Origin: Leptotrichia sp. oral taxon 215 str. W9775
GTDB lineage: Bacteria; Fusobacteriota; Fusobacteriia; Fusobacteriales; Leptotrichiaceae
NCBI RefSeq assembly: GCF_000469505.1
Contig: NZ_KI272866.1
Location: forward strand, 3,454 to 67,453
Direction: 5' to 3'
DNA length: 64,000 nt
Position numbers and translations under genes: made by a program. A model generated the notes under the pieces. That model worked only from the letters and a program-made list of their open reading frames with translations, searched no databases and was not told where the DNA came from. Positions 1-8,590 of this stretch are shown one piece after another (the stretch's first letter is position 1; every line of letters starts with the position of its first letter).

Positions 1-1
1 T

Positions 2-916
2 TCCAATGTTGATTTTGGTGAACATGTAGGAGATGAAGCAGTAACTATAGGAGTAATTTCAATAGTAGCCATTGCAGGAGTATATGTTGTATATCAGGCT
101 GGAAAACCTGTTGGTAGATATTTGGATCTGGATACTGCGAAAAAGAATGCTAAGCTTCTATCTAGCTCTATTGGTGGAGTTTTTGATTTAGGAAGAAAAG
201 GTATTGCAAAAGGAATTGATTATGGAGCAAATGCAGCTAATAAAATAGGAAACTGGATAGGTGGAAATTCTTCTTCAAAAGCAAAAAGTCAATCAAAATC
301 AGTACAATGGACTAAAGCTACGGTTAGAAAGACTGAGACTGTTTCAAATAAAGTGAACAGTAATGTTAAAAATAAGAGTAGAAGTGATAGTAATAGTAAT
401 AGGAACAAGAACAAAAATAAGAAAGATAATAAAAAAAAGAACAGAAGTAATAAAAATTCTAAGAATAGTGGGAAAAACAATACTAATGGAAATAATAGAA
501 ATACTGGTCAAAGTGGAAATAATGTACCAGGACCAGATTATATTCCAAAAGGAGATCCCGAAAGCAATTATGACAACTTACCGGAAAGTGTAAAAGAATC
601 ATATAAGGAACATTCTAAAAATTCATGGAAAAGTCAGTATAACGATGGAACTCGTGATCCTAGAAGAATAGATGATAAATTTTATAATGATGGAAGAAAA
701 GGAGGAGAAGTGCTACCTAAAACAGATGCTAACGGGAATCCTATAGAATACACTGAACATGATGTCAACCCAAGACCATCTTCAGGTAACAGGGATAGTT
801 TAAGGTTTGTAAGGGGAAGTGATGGAAAGACATATATGACAGATGATCACTATAGAACGTTTAAGGAGATAAAACCGGAGGAAATAGTTCCAAAAGAAAT
901 AACTCCAAGTGATTAG
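2..916 (+). CDS. C-terminal end of a polymorphic (CDI-type) toxin with a barnase-like RNase domain, 5' partial
   Basis: The frame is open from base 2, so the gene begins before the window and only its C-terminal 304 codons are seen. In order there is a hydrophobic segment (about bases 35-110), an Asn/Lys/Ser-rich low-complexity linker (bases 290-520), and a C-terminal domain. That domain reads like barnase/RNase Sa (Pfam Ribonuclease, PF00545): an F-N-x-G-x-LP stretch, Y-T-E-H-D-V-N with the candidate catalytic Glu at 755-757, NRDSLRF supplying the Arg pair, and DDHYRTF with the candidate catalytic His at 848-850. Family knowledge: such domains are guanyl-preferring RNases delivered to competitors from the tip of large haemagglutinin/CdiA-like proteins. 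A barstar-like gene follows 15 bp downstream, supporting a toxin-immunity pair. The adhesin identity is inferred from adhesin debris at 1.8-2.0 kb. Confidence 0.8.
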   Translation, partial: SNVDFGEHVGDEAVTIGVISIVAIAGVYVVYQAGKPVGRYLDLDTAKKNAKLLSSSIGGVFDLGRKGIAKGIDYGANAANKIGNWIGGNSSSKAKSQSKSVQWTKATVRKTETVSNKVNSNVKNKSRSDSNSNRNKNKNKKDNKKKNRSNKNSKNSGKNNTNGNNRNTGQSGNNVPGPDYIPKGDPESNYDNLPESVKESYKEHSKNSWKSQYNDGTRDPRRIDDKFYNDGRKGGEVLPKTDANGNPIEYTEHDVNPRPSSGNRDSLRFVRGSDGKTYMTDDHYRTFKEIKPEEIVPKEITPSD

Positions 917-931
917 GAAGGGAGATATAAA

Positions 932-1633
932 ATGGGAAACAGCTTAACTATAATAAGTAGTAAACAGAAAGAAGAGCTATATAAGAATCTGGAAGGGAAA
1001 TGGTTAATAGAGTTAGATGGAAATAAAATAAAAAATGAAGATGATTTTGCAGTAGCAATTATGAATGAAATAGATATTGTGTATGATTATAAAAATTTAT
1101 ATGGCTATGACTGGTATTCCTTTAGAGATGCTGCAATGGAATCAAAAATATTAGCAAAAAAAATGTTTGGTTCTAAAAAAACAGATGTCATAATAGTTTA
1201 CGATAATCCAAGATTAGATATGTATGAGATAGATAGAGGATTTACATATCAATATTTAATATCTCTTTTACAATGGTGGGAAACTTCATTGGATACAAGA
1301 GTCTATTTTGTAATAGATAACTTGGTTGATAACTTAGAAAACAGAATAATAATAGAAGACATGCTGGAAAAAGAAAAAATAATTAAGGTAGAAAAAGGAA
1401 AAATTATTTTTGAAATGGATATGGAAGGAGTGCAATTGGCAGAAGATTTTATCAATCAAATAGATGAAAATTTAGATTTTGAAGAAGAAAATGATTATGT
1501 ATTAATTTTTACTAATTCCTATTCTTTTGTCCAGGGAATACATTATCATGAATGTAGTCTAATGCTTATTAAACTTATAGAAGATATATTATTGAAAATA
1601 AGAAAGGAAATAAAGATATATTTATTATTTTAG
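932..1633 (+). CDS. Barstar-like immunity protein with C-terminal extension
   Basis: 233 aa. The ATG at 932 has a GAAGGGAG ribosome site 5-10 bp upstream and begins 15 bp after the toxin stop. The first ~100 residues follow the barstar plan: an I-x-L-D-G-x-x-I strand, a helix, then YKNLYGYDWYSFRDAAM, comparable to the Y-G-x-N-x-D-A-x-x-D toxin-binding helix of barstar, and a hydrophobic strand (TDVIIVYD). Barstar inhibits barnase by plugging the active site with that acidic helix, which is the expected job here. The protein is more than twice barstar length. The remaining ~130 residues, acidic and unrecognised, may be a second domain or a drifted tail. The pairing with the upstream toxin is the main argument; the fold assignment is by eye. 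Confidence 0.7.
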   Translation: MGNSLTIISSKQKEELYKNLEGKWLIELDGNKIKNEDDFAVAIMNEIDIVYDYKNLYGYDWYSFRDAAMESKILAKKMFGSKKTDVIIVYDNPRLDMYEIDRGFTYQYLISLLQWWETSLDTRVYFVIDNLVDNLENRIIIEDMLEKEKIIKVEKGKIIFEMDMEGVQLAEDFINQIDENLDFEEENDYVLIFTNSYSFVQGIHYHECSLMLIKLIEDILLKIRKEIKIYLLF

Positions 1634-1757
1634 ATTTAATAAAAAGAAGAAAATAAAGAAATAAAGAGTTTTTTCAATTTCTATTATCTGTTTAATGAAG
1701 GGCTAGAAAACAGTTGTTTTAAAATAATATAAAGTATCTTAAATTTAACAAATGCAG

Positions 1758-1790
1758 ACAGTCTGAAAAATTATCAGGCTGTTTGTTTTA
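1758..1790 (+). terminator. Hairpin terminator after the immunity gene
   Basis: A 9-bp stem, ACAGTCTGA against TCAGGCTGT with one wobble and a 7-nt loop, is followed by TTGTTTT. It lies ~125 bp after the immunity stop. Confidence 0.6.
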
Positions 1791-1823
1791 TAAAAAGTGG
1801 CTCTATAATATATATGGGGGGGT

Positions 1824-2015
1824 GGAAAAAGAAAAAAAGAAAGAAATGTTGATACGGCAAACAGCAACTTCTATGCCAACATCGGAGTAAATGCTGGATT
1901 TACACATTCAAGAAGTAATTCAAGCTCCCATACTGAAAGTGCTGTAGTTACGACAATGAAACCAATGAATGAAAATTCTAGCATTACCTACAACAATGTA
2001 AACAACATAACTTAG
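1824..2015 (+). pseudogene. Adhesin/haemagglutinin fragment upstream of an orphan toxin-immunity remnant
   Basis: One frame reads an Asn/Ser/Thr-rich stretch (about 57 codons from 1845, including NVDTANSNFYANIGVNAGF and SITYNNVNNIT) ending at TAG 2013-2015. It has no plausible start codon. The style (short beta-repeat, N/S/T-rich) matches filamentous haemagglutinin/CdiA shafts of Fusobacteriota, and it is probably a duplicated piece of the adhesin repeat region left by toxin-cassette exchange. A GA-rich run at 1821-1845 precedes it. The rest of 1634-2175 shows only short broken frames (one ends at TGA 2113-2115). Confidence 0.5.
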
Positions 2016-2175
2016 AAAAAAATTGATTGGTGGAATTCCTTTTGGAATTGAAACACGAAAAAAAGAAATCAAGATAAATAAAACTTTAAATTCATTATTA
2101 GAGATAGAGAATGAAATAAAAAGAGCATTACAAAAAAAATAATATATGAATTAAATTTATAAAGGATGTCCTATT

Positions 2176-2637
2176 ATGTTAAAAAAAATAATAAAAACCC
2201 TAGAAATAAGATTTTCTATAGAAAAAGAAAGCTTTCTTGATACATTCTTAAAAATAATAAAAATATTTTTTCTATTAGTCATTTTAAAGTTGCTAATAAA
2301 TAATTTTTATGTACCTAAAGAATTTTACTGGGATAGATTTGATTTTAAGTTAAAAAAAAGAGAATACTTTTTAGAATGGGAAGATGGATGTAAAATAATA
2401 GAAATAGGTAAAAGAGGTAAATATTATTATGGTAGAGTTATTTCAGGTGGAATAACATTATATAAGCCTGGAGAATATGATTACTCAAAATGTGAAGATG
2501 AATATTTTTTAATAGATGATAGTAATGGTTTGGATAGAAATATCTATTATAAGAACAAAGAAGATATTTTAAAAGTTATAAAAAAATACAAACCCAAAGA
2601 ACCATATAAATTTTTTATGTTTTCAATATTAAGATAG
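2176..2637 (+). CDS. Hypothetical membrane-anchored protein (orphan immunity-like)
   Basis: 153 aa. The ATG at 2176 is preceded by AAAGGA ~10 bp upstream. One hydrophobic segment lies near residues 27-43, followed by a lysine/tyrosine-rich soluble part with a WDRFDFKL start. I do not recognise a family. The position, inside the decayed cassette zone downstream of a polymorphic toxin, and the small size with one anchor are typical of orphan immunity genes, but that is inference only. Confidence 0.45.
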   Translation: MLKKIIKTLEIRFSIEKESFLDTFLKIIKIFFLLVILKLLINNFYVPKEFYWDRFDFKLKKREYFLEWEDGCKIIEIGKRGKYYYGRVISGGITLYKPGEYDYSKCEDEYFLIDDSNGLDRNIYYKNKEDILKVIKKYKPKEPYKFFMFSILR

Positions 2638-2650
2638 TTGTTTATTTTGA

Positions 2651-2824
2651 TTGGAAAAGAGAATATATTATACAATTTATGAAAAAGAAAAAATTTTATT
2701 AAGCAGTAAAAATTTATTTTCATCTGAAACAATACATCATAATGGAAGTTTCACTACCGTAGATGAAGTGCATATACAATACAGGAACAATTATAATAAG
2801 GGGTTTCAATTGTCTGTTTTATAA
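2651..2824 (+). pseudogene. Short protein-like frame, probable C-terminal fragment
   Basis: A 57-codon frame opens at TTG 2651 right after a stop and ends at TAA 2822-2824. It reads as ordinary protein (LSSKNLFSSETIHHNGSF and TTVDEVHIQYRNNYNKGF) but has no ribosome site. It overlaps no other gene and lies in another frame from the ORF that ends at 2637, so it may be a frameshifted remnant of a cassette gene. The end of the frame shares the string TGTTTTATAAAAAGT with the area near 1784-1798, hinting that cassette ends are repeated. Confidence 0.3.
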
Positions 2825-2874
2825 AAAGTTTAGTGATCGGAACACCTGGATTTTATGAAAGGAAAACATTAGAA

Positions 2875-3438
2875 ATGAGGAAAAAATTATTACAGTTTCT
2901 TATAGCAGTTTTTTTATTAGTTTTTATAAGGTATGTAGGTTTTTTCATGTTTGGAATTTTACCTCTATCATTTAATTTGTTAACGTTAAAAACGGAGTAT
3001 AATATAAATCATAAAAAGTTAAAGCTTTCAGAAAGTTATAGTATAACAGACTGTGGTTTTAAAAATTACACAGTACTACACGGCCTAGAATATCCATATT
3101 TTTTCAATGAAAGAGATTATCTTAACAATGACTATGGATTAGTGACAAAACTTGTCAAAAATGAAAACAGTTGGATAGGTTTCATCCGTGATGAAAGTAA
3201 GGAGGAAATAAAGTATTATACGGCTGGTTTCTCTGAGGAAGATGAAGGTTTTTTCAGGGCATCAGAAAAAAAGATTAGAGAAACACATGGATATTTTATA
3301 ATAAATGAAAAAGAAGCTACTTTTGGTCTATCTGAAGAAGAATTAAAAAAAAGAATAAAGAATAAAATAGAGTTTAAAGCTCCTGGTTATTATGTAGTAA
3401 AATATGGGACAACTAAATGTAATTCTGTTATTGAATAA
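2875..3438 (+). CDS. Hypothetical single-pass membrane protein
   Basis: 187 aa from ATG 2875. The frame opens at GTG 2833, but ATG 2875 is preferred because GAAAGGA lies ~10 bp upstream and MRKKLLQFLIAVFLLVFIR then makes a clean basic-plus-hydrophobic N-terminus. The remainder is an extracytoplasmic-looking soluble domain rich in Tyr, Glu and Lys (YYTAGFSEEDEGFF). No family is recognised. It is the last gene of the toxin-cassette zone and, like the ORF at 2176, could be an orphan immunity protein. Confidence 0.5.
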   Translation: MRKKLLQFLIAVFLLVFIRYVGFFMFGILPLSFNLLTLKTEYNINHKKLKLSESYSITDCGFKNYTVLHGLEYPYFFNERDYLNNDYGLVTKLVKNENSWIGFIRDESKEEIKYYTAGFSEEDEGFFRASEKKIRETHGYFIINEKEATFGLSEEELKKRIKNKIEFKAPGYYVVKYGTTKCNSVIE

Positions 3439-3541
3439 AAAAAATTTTTGTATTCATTTTAAATTCATAAAACTATTTTATAATGTGTTCAAGTTAAGAG
3501 AGAGAACAATAAAAATAAAATAGAGAAGGAGATAAAATAAA

Positions 3542-3916
3542 ATGAAAAACAGAATTTTAAAACTTACAGTATTGGGAATAGGAGTACTTGGGATACTTGG
3601 AATAGCTTATGGAGCGAGTAAAACAAGAAGCTTAAATGGAAATGAATATATTTCAGAATATTCATTGGAGAGTAGAGCAAATACTTCAGATAATGTGCAA
3701 CTGATAAGTGTGGAAAAGGCAAAATCTATAGCATTGGCACAAGTTCCAGGAGCAGATGAAAGTCACCTTGGAAAAATAGATTTAGACAGGGAACACGGAA
3801 GAATGGAATATGAAATAGAAATTTTTTATAACAATTCAAAATATGAATATGACATAGATGCAGTAACTGGAGAGATTGTGGGCTTAAAAGTAAAAAAATA
3901 TAACAACTGGAATTAA
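3542..3916 (+). CDS. PepSY-domain secreted or periplasmic protein
   Basis: 124 aa. The ATG at 3542 follows an AGAAGGAGA site. An N-terminal signal-like helix (KLTVLGIGVLGILGIAYG) has no lipobox Cys. The second half is one PepSY domain: ISVEKAKSIALAQVPG, then DREHGRMEYEIEI, then YEYDIDAVTGEIVG. PepSY domains are ~60-residue modules found in protease propeptides and in small exported proteins linked to two-component systems. The gene sits 74 bp before a paralogue and ~0.8 kb before a response regulator/kinase pair, the same gene set that recurs at 17-20 kb, so a sensory or modulatory role at the envelope is plausible. Confidence 0.8.
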   Translation: MKNRILKLTVLGIGVLGILGIAYGASKTRSLNGNEYISEYSLESRANTSDNVQLISVEKAKSIALAQVPGADESHLGKIDLDREHGRMEYEIEIFYNNSKYEYDIDAVTGEIVGLKVKKYNNWN

Positions 3917-3990
3917 GTAGAATAGAAAAAAAAGAAATTATTAAAAAAATTGACATAGATAAAATAATTAAAAAATAGGAGGAATTAAAA

Positions 3991-4317
3991 ATGAAAAGAA
4001 AAATATTAAGTATGTTATTATTAGGAATTATGGTTTTAGGAGTATCAGGGACAGCAAATGCAGGGAAAAAGAATAAATATTATGGTACAGGAGTTTCATC
4101 AAAGAATAACAGTTATATAGGAGTAAACAAGGCGATAGCAATAGCACTGAAAAAAGTTCCGGGAGCAAACCAGTCTCATGTATATGATGTTCATCTTGAC
4201 AGGGAAAATGGAAGAATGGTATACGAAGGGGAAATCTACTACAATGGTTGGGAATACGAGTTTGACATAGATGCAGTGACAGGAGAAATTGTAAAATGGA
4301 AATCAGAGAGGGACTAG
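3991..4317 (+). CDS. PepSY-domain exported protein, paralogue of the preceding gene
   Basis: 108 aa with an AGGAGG site upstream. The signal peptide is MKRKILSMLLLGIMVLGVSG with a probable cleavage after TANA. The PepSY domain (VNKAIAIALKKVPG, DRENGRMVYEGEIYYN, YEFDIDAVTGEIVKW) is ~60% like that of its neighbour, indicating tandem duplication. It is probably co-transcribed with the gene at 3542 (74-bp gap without a terminator) and is followed by a long hairpin repeat that may end the transcript. Confidence 0.8.
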   Translation: MKRKILSMLLLGIMVLGVSGTANAGKKNKYYGTGVSSKNNSYIGVNKAIAIALKKVPGANQSHVYDVHLDRENGRMVYEGEIYYNGWEYEFDIDAVTGEIVKWKSERD

Positions 4318-4420
4318 CCCATTTTATAGATAATAAATAGATATATATTTAAAGGTTATCTCAAAAAAATAAAATAATATAAAAAAGGATGCCTTAAAAA
4401 GAAAATTTAAAAGTAATATG

Positions 4421-4580
4421 AAAACTATATTTTTGAATTATTTAAAATTTTACAATGTAAAACAGGAAATGAATTTAGGAAAAATCATCTGTTTGTGCCT
4501 TTAGGCGAGTTTATGATTTTTTCTTAATGAATGACTGTTTTATATGAGTAAAGTTTTAGTAGATGAAAAAATATAGTTTT
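4421..4580. repeat. Long imperfect hairpin repeat, copy A
   Basis: A 160-bp near-palindrome fills much of the 390-bp gap 4318-4707. The outer arms are AAAACTATATTTTT and its complement AAAAATATAGTTTT. The inner arms start AAAACAGG and end CTGTTTT, and the tip is a small hairpin GCCTTTAGGC. Copies B (53848-54010) and C (15673-15889) have the same architecture, and B also shares the tip motif CTTTAGGCGA. Nothing else is seen in this gap apart from a weak AT-rich promoter region before 4708. Confidence 0.75.
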
Positions 4581-4707
4581 TATTATTATATTTTTACTAT
4601 TTTGAGACAGCAACTTTCATATTTTTAAATTTTGGGCTAGTTACCTTTATATTTTTAATATTTTATGATATATTTATGTATCTGACTAAAGCGAAAGGGA
4701 AATTAAT

Positions 4708-5382
4708 ATGAAAATTTTACTTGTGGAAGATGAAATAGATTTGAACAACATTGTCACGAAATATCTTAAAAAGAATGGATACAGTGTAGACAGTGTTTTT
4801 GATGGAGAAGAGGCACTTGATTATTTGGAATATGGGGAATATGACCTTGTTATTCTAGATGTTATGATGCCCAAAGTAAATGGTTTTGAAGTTATAAAGG
4901 AGCTGAGAAATAAAGGAAATCATACATTGGTTTTAATGCTAACAGCAAGGGACAGTGCAGATGATAAGGTGAAGGGGCTTGACCTGGGGGCTGATGATTA
5001 TCTTGTGAAACCTTTTGATTTTAACGAGCTTTCGGCGAGGATAAGAGCTGTAGTAAGAAGAAAATATGGAAACAGTTCAAATAAGCTTATAATAGGAGAT
5101 TTAATTTTAGACACATCAGAAAAATCAGTGACAAGGGCAGGAAAAAAGATTGATTTGACAGGGAAGGAATACGAAGTTCTGGAATATCTTGTACAAAGTA
5201 AAAACAGGATACTTAGCAGGGATCAGATAAAGGAGCATGTCTGGGACTATGATTATGAAGGAGATTCAAATATAATAGATGTACTTATAAAAAATATTAG
5301 AAAAAAAATAGATGTGGAAAATGGGAAACAGATAATTTATACAAAGAGAGGACTTGGGTACGTTGTAAAGGAAGAAGATTAA
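4708..5382 (+). CDS. OmpR-family response regulator
   Basis: 224 aa with a standard receiver (residues 1-115) and winged-helix DNA-binding domain (130-222). The acidic pocket is visible as EDE near residue 7-9, the phospho-acceptor is D51 (LVILDVMMPK), the switch Thr is in MLTARDS, and the Lys is in VKPF. The C-terminal domain has the usual GLGYVV wing. An AAGCGAAAGGGAA site lies ahead of the ATG. The partner kinase follows 98 bp downstream. A close paralogue sits at 17142. Target genes are likely the adjacent PepSY genes, by proximity. Confidence 0.93.
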   Translation: MKILLVEDEIDLNNIVTKYLKKNGYSVDSVFDGEEALDYLEYGEYDLVILDVMMPKVNGFEVIKELRNKGNHTLVLMLTARDSADDKVKGLDLGADDYLVKPFDFNELSARIRAVVRRKYGNSSNKLIIGDLILDTSEKSVTRAGKKIDLTGKEYEVLEYLVQSKNRILSRDQIKEHVWDYDYEGDSNIIDVLIKNIRKKIDVENGKQIIYTKRGLGYVVKEED

Positions 5383-5480
5383 TAAAAAGTTGAAATCGTG
5401 GTTTTAGAATAATAAAATATGTCTATATTGTAAAGAATGAGTTTACAGTTTATAAGAAATACTTCATATGGAAGGAATGG

Positions 5481-6839
5481 TTGGGAATATTGAAAAGAAA
5501 AATAAATGAGATATGGGAGGATTTCCCCATAACTGTAAAGATTACCCTCTGGTATACGGTTTTTGTAGTGGTATTAATATTTATCCTTCTGACTTCATCT
5601 TTTGCAATTGCAGATAAAATGACAGGTGATGTGAATCAGAGGGAGCTGACAGGAGTTGTAAATGAAATGGCATCAGATATGGTTTCTGATTCTGATGAAT
5701 TTGATGATTTCGATGACGGAATTTATTTTGTCAGATATAATAACCAGGGAATAGAAACAGACGGAATGTCTCCAAAGGGGTTTGACCTGACACTTAAACA
5801 GTCTGAAAATACAGTAAGTATCTATAAAAAAAATGGGGAAAAATTTTACTATTATGATAAAAAAATTGATGGAAGTGACGGAGAATGGGTAAGAGGAATT
5901 GTACCTGTAAATAAGCTCTCAGAAGAAGTAAACAGGATGCTTCTCACAATACTGATTTTAAGTCCACTGCTTCTAATTATTATAATTTATGGCGGGTATA
6001 AGATTATAAAAAAGGCATTGAGGCCTGTGGCAAAAATATCTGATACAGCAACGGAAATACAGAAAAATGGAGACTTTTCAAAAAGAATTGAAATAGATGA
6101 CGGGCAGGATGAAATACATAAAATGGCAAATGCCTTCAATGAAATGCTTAATTCGCTGGAAAATTTTTATCTGCGTGAAAAACAGTTCAGTTCAGACGTT
6201 TCCCATGAGCTTAGAACCCCTGTAAGTGTAATACTGACAGAGAGCCAGTATTCCCTTGATTATGCAGATACTATGGAAGAGGCGAAGGATTCATTTTCTG
6301 TTATTCAGAGGCAGGCAAAAAGAATGTCTGAACTAATAAATCAGATTATGGAACTTTCAAAAATTGAAAAGCAGATAGGTACTCCGTCTGATAAAATAAA
6401 TCTTTCAGAAACGGTTGAGAAAATACTGGGAGATTATAAAAATCTTTTTGTTGAAAAAAATATAGAAATGACAAAGGAAATTGAAGAAAATATTTCTATA
6501 ACGGGAGATAAGATAATGATAGAAAGGCTGTTTGACAATCTTTTAAATAATGCCATGAAATTTACGAAGGATAAAATAAATGTCAGACTGTATTCTGAAG
6601 ATGAAAAATGTGTGCTGGAAGTGGAAGATAATGGTATCGGAATTTCTGAACAGGATAAGGAGCTTATCTGGAAGAGATTTTATCAGGTAAATGATTCGAG
6701 AAATAAAAAAATAAATAAAGGTTTTGGACTTGGTCTTTTCCTTGTTTCAAAAATAATTGAACAGCATGGCGGGACTATTGATGTTGAGAGCATCCTGAAT
6801 GAAGGGACAAAGTTTATTGCAAAGTTCAAAAGGGATTAA
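5481..6839 (+). CDS. Membrane sensor histidine kinase
   Basis: 452 aa. Translation most likely begins at TTG 5481, since GGAAGGA lies just upstream and no in-frame ATG exists. Domains: TM1 (residues 23-44), an acidic extracytoplasmic loop (to ~150) rich in Asp/Glu (SDSDEFDDFDDG, possibly cation-sensing), TM2 (153-172), HAMP, a HisKA domain with phospho-His H242 in SSDVSHELRTP, and HATPase_c with N box (NLLNNAMKF), G1 (DNGIGIS) and G2 (GFGLGLF). It pairs with the regulator at 4708. It is a paralogue of the kinase at 17821. Confidence 0.92.
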   Translation: MGILKRKINEIWEDFPITVKITLWYTVFVVVLIFILLTSSFAIADKMTGDVNQRELTGVVNEMASDMVSDSDEFDDFDDGIYFVRYNNQGIETDGMSPKGFDLTLKQSENTVSIYKKNGEKFYYYDKKIDGSDGEWVRGIVPVNKLSEEVNRMLLTILILSPLLLIIIIYGGYKIIKKALRPVAKISDTATEIQKNGDFSKRIEIDDGQDEIHKMANAFNEMLNSLENFYLREKQFSSDVSHELRTPVSVILTESQYSLDYADTMEEAKDSFSVIQRQAKRMSELINQIMELSKIEKQIGTPSDKINLSETVEKILGDYKNLFVEKNIEMTKEIEENISITGDKIMIERLFDNLLNNAMKFTKDKINVRLYSEDEKCVLEVEDNGIGISEQDKELIWKRFYQVNDSRNKKINKGFGLGLFLVSKIIEQHGGTIDVESILNEGTKFIAKFKRD

Positions 6840-6979
6840 ACTAATCTTGCTAAAATAATGGGTGTATGCTAAAATAAAGGTAAACTGGAGAAGACTGTAA
6901 AGTCGGATTTATACATAGAGATAATGAAAAATATTGATAATAGTGAGTATAGAATGTAAATATTGGAAAGGAAATGAAA

Positions 6980-7495
6980 ATGAAAATAGTATTATATGGG
7001 AATCCTACTTTGAGGGTAAAATCAGCAGAAGTTGACAAAGTAGATGACGACCTGAGAAAAACTCTGGATGAAATGGTTGAGCTGATGAGAAGTGCAAATG
7101 GAGTTGGATTGGCTGCAAATCAGGTAGATATACCGAAAAGATTTTTTGTTCTTGAAGTGGAAGGAAATGTAAAGAAGGTAGTTAATCCTGAAATAATTGA
7201 ATCAGGAGAAGAAATGGTAGAATTTGAAGAAGGATGCCTAAGTATTCCCGGAGTTTACAAGAAGGTTACAAGACCTGAGAAAATAAAGGTAAAATATCTT
7301 GATGAAAACGGTGAAGAAAAAATAGAAGAACTTACTGAAATGTGGTCAAGAGCATTCCAGCATGAACTGGATCATCTGGATGGGATACTGTTTACAGACA
7401 GAATTTCCGTACTGAATAAGCGTCTGGTGGCAAAAAAACTGGAAATCTTGAAAAAAGATTACAATAAAGGGAAAATATATAGGGAAGACATCTAG
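6980..7495 (+). CDS. def: Peptide deformylase
   Basis: 171 aa from ATG 6980. An ATG also lies at 6974, but the GGAAAGG site is only 2 bp from it and ~8 bp from 6980. All three signature motifs are present: GVGLAANQV, EGCLSIPG and QHELDHLDG, giving the metal ligands Cys and two His and the catalytic Glu. It removes the formyl group from nascent N-terminal Met. It is followed 65 bp later by fmt, the usual partner that installs the formyl group on initiator tRNA. Confidence 0.95.
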   Translation: MKIVLYGNPTLRVKSAEVDKVDDDLRKTLDEMVELMRSANGVGLAANQVDIPKRFFVLEVEGNVKKVVNPEIIESGEEMVEFEEGCLSIPGVYKKVTRPEKIKVKYLDENGEEKIEELTEMWSRAFQHELDHLDGILFTDRISVLNKRLVAKKLEILKKDYNKGKIYREDI

Positions 7496-7560
7496 ACTTT
7501 TTAGAATTTCGGGGTAAAATCTTATGTAGAGGTAAAATATTCAGATAGGAGGAAGTTTTT

Positions 7561-8496
7561 GTGAAAACGATATTTATGGGGACTCCCGAATTTGCAATAC
7601 CAAGTCTGGAGACAGTATATAAAAATACAGATTTAAAGCTGATTTTTACAAAGGAGGACAAACGGAATGCGAGGGGAAATAAAATAATATATTCTCCTGT
7701 TAAGCAGTTTGGCCTGGACAATGATATAGAGATAATACAGCCAAAGAAAATGAAGGATGAGGAAGTTATAAGCAAAATAAAGGAAATAAATCCTGATTTA
7801 ATAGTTGTAGTTGCATATGGTAAAATAATTCCTAGGGAAATAATAGATATCCCAAAATACGGAATTATAAATGTGCATTCTTCCCTGCTTCCAAAGTACA
7901 GAGGAGCTTCACCTATACATTCTGCCATTTTAAACGGTGATACGGAAACAGGTGTGAGCATAATGTACATCGAAGAGGAACTTGATGCGGGAGATGTAAT
8001 ATTAAAGGAATATTGTGAAATAAGTGAAGAAGATACATTGGGAACTCTGCATGACAGACTGAAGGAGCTGGGGGCTATTGGACTTGGAAAAGCTCTTAAG
8101 CTTATTGAGGAGGAAAAAGTTCAGGCTGAAAAGCAGGATGAAACAAAGGTTTCTTTTGTAAAGCCAATAACAAAGGAACAGACGAAAATAAACTGGAATG
8201 ATGCAAAAGAAGTTATATACAATCAGATAAGAGGTTTAAATCCTTTCCCTGGTGCACATACCTTCACTGAAACAGGAGAAAATGTAAAAATATACAAAAG
8301 TGAAAAAATAGACAAGGAATACGAAGGAGAAAACGGAACCATAGTTGAAATAATTAACAAAAAAGGTCCTGTAGTAAAAACTTCAAATGGAGGAATAATA
8401 CTGCTGGAGGTAAAATTTGAAGGGAAAAAACTTCAAAGTGGAACAGATATAATAAATGGAAGAAAACTGACAGTTGGGAATAAATTTAAAAACTAG
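7561..8496 (+). CDS. fmt: Methionyl-tRNA formyltransferase
   Basis: 311 aa with a GTG start and AGGAGGAAG 6 bp upstream. It begins KTIFMGTPEFAIPSL. The formyl-transfer signature is NVHSSLLPKYRGASPIHSAI with the following D in ELDAGD. The C-terminal OB-like tRNA-binding domain is intact, and the length is that of the family. It uses 10-formyl-THF to formylate Met-tRNAi. The folate link is matched by folD 0.8 kb downstream. Confidence 0.95.
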   Translation: MKTIFMGTPEFAIPSLETVYKNTDLKLIFTKEDKRNARGNKIIYSPVKQFGLDNDIEIIQPKKMKDEEVISKIKEINPDLIVVVAYGKIIPREIIDIPKYGIINVHSSLLPKYRGASPIHSAILNGDTETGVSIMYIEEELDAGDVILKEYCEISEEDTLGTLHDRLKELGAIGLGKALKLIEEEKVQAEKQDETKVSFVKPITKEQTKINWNDAKEVIYNQIRGLNPFPGAHTFTETGENVKIYKSEKIDKEYEGENGTIVEIINKKGPVVKTSNGGIILLEVKFEGKKLQSGTDIINGRKLTVGNKFKN

Positions 8497-8590
8497 ATTG
8501 AGCTACTGGAAATACTTTAAAAAATTATAGTTTTCAAAAAAATGGAAAGTGCTGTTCAAATTAAACAGTTAAATATTTTTAGGAGGAATT

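Noticed and set aside
289..480. Minus-strand Phe/Leu-rich ORF
   Set aside because: It is the antisense of the Asn/Lys-rich linker of the toxin; composition explains it and there is no ribosome site.
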